Shown: positions 30,770 to 32,728 of the stretch, one piece after another
Numbering within the stretch: position 1 is the first letter of the stretch
Layout: each line of letters starts with the position of its first letter
Assembly: GCA_902825945.1 (NCBI GenBank)
Contig: CADECY010000022.1
Coordinates: forward strand, 1 to 32,728
DNA from: an uncultured Acidobacteriota bacterium
Lineage (GTDB): Bacteria; Acidobacteriota; Terriglobia; Bryobacterales; Bryobacteraceae
Direction of reading: 5' to 3'
DNA length: 32,728 bases
The notes under the pieces: generated by a model
The model's input: only the letters and a program-made list of their open reading frames with translations
Told to the model about the DNA's origin: nothing
Databases searched by the model: none
Translations under genes and position numbers: made by a program

Positions 30770-32728
30770 TCAGTGAATGCCCTCGACGAGGATCAGGTCC
30801 GCTTCGGATTCCTCGGAGAGGGCGACGAGGAAGCTTCGTTCGTCCGGTGCGATCGAAAATCGGGGGCCTCCCTCGGGCCGCGAGGGAAGAGTGCCGATCA
30901 CGCGAGTCTGTTTGGTCGCAAAAGAGTAATGGGCGACGGTGGCCTTTCCGCCGGGCGAACTCTCCCAGTCGATGAAGTAGAGTCCCGATGGCGCCACCGC
31001 CCAGCATCCGTCGCGGCCTTGCGGAGTGACGAGCGTTTCTTCTCCGCCCGTAACCGGCACCGACCAGATGCCTCGCGCACCTTTGCTGAAAAAGAGCAGC
31101 TTGCCATCGGGTGACTCGAAGCCGTCGACGCCGCCATTGCGCGTTACCTGAGTGGCATCGCTGCCGGACATCGGGCTCCTCCACATTTCGAAGCGTCCGG
31201 ATCGGTTCGATGTGTAATGGAGCCACTTTCCATCCCGCGAGACACTCGGACGCCGGTCCTGAGAAGGGTGATCGATTACCGTTCGCATGGGTCCGCCGTC
31301 AGCAGGTACCGCGTGGATTTGGGAATTGCCGGGATGATGCGCGGCGAAGACGATCACTTGCGAGTCCGGAGACCAGCGCGGAGGCCCTGCCCCGGGAAGT
31401 CCATGGGAAGTCAAGGCGCGGCACTGGCGCCCATCGGCATCGCACCTCCAAATCTCGGCGGCGCCAGTGGAGTGGGAGACATAGGCAATCTTGCGGCCGT
31501 CCGGAGAGTATTGCGGATCATGGTCCACGAACGTAGAAGCGATGAGCTTGACAGGCTCGCCCGCGCTGGGCCCGAGTCCGTACCGCCAGATATTGTTGTC
31601 GAACCGCTGATGGCTGAAAACGAGCCTTCCCGCCCTGCCAGGATCAGCCGCCGGATCGTTCGCGCCAGGCCCGCTCCCCCCCAGTGCAACCGGCTTTGGA
31701 TTCGGGATTGAAGTATTGATCCGGTAGAGTGCCGATGGGTTCACAGACCTGTCCGAGTAAATCAGTTCGTGGCCATTGGGAAGCCACGTTGGCCGGGAGC
31801 GAAGAAACCTGCCGGTCGCCAGCACCCTCTCGTCGTCGTTCCCGAGGGTCTTGACAATGAGGTCTGCCACAATCCCCGGAGTCCGCGCGAAGACCAGCGA
31901 ACGTCCGTCGGGTGACACGGCGCCGAAGTAGTCCCAGCGCTGGGGTGGCGGTGCCGTCACGGTCCTCGCTTCTCCACCGGCCACCGGAACCAATGCGAGC
32001 CCACGGGCCGACGCATGCTGCACGAGGAGTTGCCGGCCATCGGGATGCCAGGAAACAGACCCCAGCCCAGTTCGGGTTTCGCACACCTTTTGCTCCGGAC
32101 CCCCGATCGCCGGCACAACGTAAACGGCGTTCCGCCGAAGGAAGGCGATCTGCCGGCCATCCGGCGACCACGCAGGCCACTGGTCCTCTTCCGGACTGCT
32201 CGTCAGCCGAAGCATGTTGGGCGCACCCACGAGCTTCACATAGATGTCAAAGTTGTCACGCTTCTCTCCGTTCCAGGAAAACGCCACCTGATTCCCGTCC
32301 GGCGAAAACGTTGGGTGACGCTCCACGCCGGGGAGCGAGGTCAGCGGGAGCACCTTCAGCGCGGATACCGCCGTCCCCTCTTTCGGAACCGAGCGGCTCC
32401 ATGAGAACACGCCTAGCGCTGCGATCGCGACCACGCCGGCCACCGCGGGCCACAACCATTTCCGCCCCGGAGCACTCGCGGGCACTGGCGGCGCGGCGAT
32501 GCCCGACTCAGAGTCCTCCTTCACCTCGAGGAGTGCCACTCGCAGATCGTCCAGATGCTGGAAGCGCCGCTCACGATCCTTCCGAAGGCAGCGGCGGATG
32601 ATCTTGTCGAGATCCGAAGGGACATTCTCGAGCGGCTTCGGCTCTTCCTTCATGATGGCAGTCACGGTCGCCACGCGTGAATCGCCGTCGAACGGACGCC
32701 GCCCGCTCAGCATCTCGTACAGCACCAC
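30770..32728 (-). CDS. Ser/Thr protein kinase with C-terminal TolB/PD40 propeller (partial)
   Basis: The frame runs off the right edge, so the N-terminal kinase lobes are missing. What remains starts in subdomain IX (VLYEMLSGRRPFDGDS) and runs through LDKIIRRCLRKDRERRF, the end of a Hanks-type kinase. One membrane helix follows (about 93-112, WLWPAVAGVVAIAALGVFSW). About 530 extracytoplasmic residues then contain repeated propeller motifs: PTFSPDGNQVAFSW, PAWSPDGRQIAFLR, AVSPDGRSLVFAR, PQYSPDGRKIAYVS and PRWSPDSQVIVFAA. This kinase-TM-propeller layout is very common in acidobacteria; the propeller is taken to sense an outside ligand. The substrate proteins are unknown. Confidence 0.9.
   Translation of the reverse strand: MVLYEMLSGRRPFDGDSRVATVTAIMKEEPKPLENVPSDLDKIIRRCLRKDRERRFQHLDDLRVALLEVKEDSESGIAAPPVPASAPGRKWLWPAVAGVVAIAALGVFSWSRSVPKEGTAVSALKVLPLTSLPGVERHPTFSPDGNQVAFSWNGEKRDNFDIYVKLVGAPNMLRLTSSPEEDQWPAWSPDGRQIAFLRRNAVYVVPAIGGPEQKVCETRTGLGSVSWHPDGRQLLVQHASARGLALVPVAGGEARTVTAPPPQRWDYFGAVSPDGRSLVFARTPGIVADLIVKTLGNDDERVLATGRFLRSRPTWLPNGHELIYSDRSVNPSALYRINTSIPNPKPVALGGSGPGANDPAADPGRAGRLVFSHQRFDNNIWRYGLGPSAGEPVKLIASTFVDHDPQYSPDGRKIAYVSHSTGAAEIWRCDADGRQCRALTSHGLPGAGPPRWSPDSQVIVFAAHHPGNSQIHAVPADGGPMRTVIDHPSQDRRPSVSRDGKWLHYTSNRSGRFEMWRSPMSGSDATQVTRNGGVDGFESPDGKLLFFSKGARGIWSVPVTGGEETLVTPQGRDGCWAVAPSGLYFIDWESSPGGKATVAHYSFATKQTRVIGTLPSRPEGGPRFSIAPDERSFLVALSEESEADLILVEGIH

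Noticed and set aside
1..32728. CRISPR arrays, tRNA or rRNA genes, insertion sequences
   Set aside because: No regular direct repeats with spacers, no cloverleaf-like or ribosomal sequence and no transposase were recognised on either strand when read by eye; a covariance-model scan would be decisive for tRNAs.

Overview
The window is high-GC DNA from what is most likely an acidobacterium of the Bryobacterales/Solibacter type. This is inferred from gene content only: an Oar-type TonB receptor with an N-terminal carboxypeptidase-regulatory domain and the PLNGRNF motif, a Ser/Thr kinase fused to TolB/PD40 propeller repeats, a membrane-anchored winged-helix regulator, and several exported TPR and FN3 proteins. 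I see no rRNA, tRNA, CRISPR array or insertion sequence.

Layout. 1-499: the end of a phage terminase large subunit and a broken small ORF. 496-5583: a phosphorelay locus. A receiver plus degenerate-GGDEF protein diverges, across a nested dyad, from a translationally coupled four-gene operon: receiver, short histidine kinase, single PAS protein, and an 863-residue PAS-GAF-PAS-LOV histidine kinase with the flavin-adduct cysteine. 5580-10737 (minus): an Oar-type receptor behind a one-component regulator (winged helix, one membrane helix, extracytoplasmic LamG) that carries a frameshift. 10906-13544: an exported propeller/FN3 protein broken by two frameshifts. 13528-14313: minus-strand debris of four unrelated genes (sulfatase, Oar receptor, Ser/Thr kinase, small antitoxin-like protein). 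14435-17828 (minus): an overlapping operon of a PrsT-like TPR lipoprotein, an exosortase-associated CPBP protease and a group II truncated haemoglobin. 17895-24871: thiS, a tannase-family esterase coupled to a TPR-thioredoxin-fold protein, a CxxCH/toroid/ankyrin fusion and an acyl-CoA dehydrogenase with a perfect hairpin against its start codon. 24911-30447: a LolA-like exported protein, a radical SAM enzyme, a cell-wall pair (lytic transglycosylase, amidase), mobA, and an Mla-type ABC ATPase. 30770-end (minus): a Ser/Thr kinase-PD40 protein cut by the window edge.

The strongest candidate for an undescribed system is the LOV kinase locus: a likely blue-light sensor feeding two receiver proteins, neither with a DNA-binding output. 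The lipoprotein/CPBP/haemoglobin operon and the winged-helix-LamG regulator beside an Oar receptor come next. Four frameshifts are each explained by one extra base in a short G/C run, so assembly error must be excluded before calling those genes dead.
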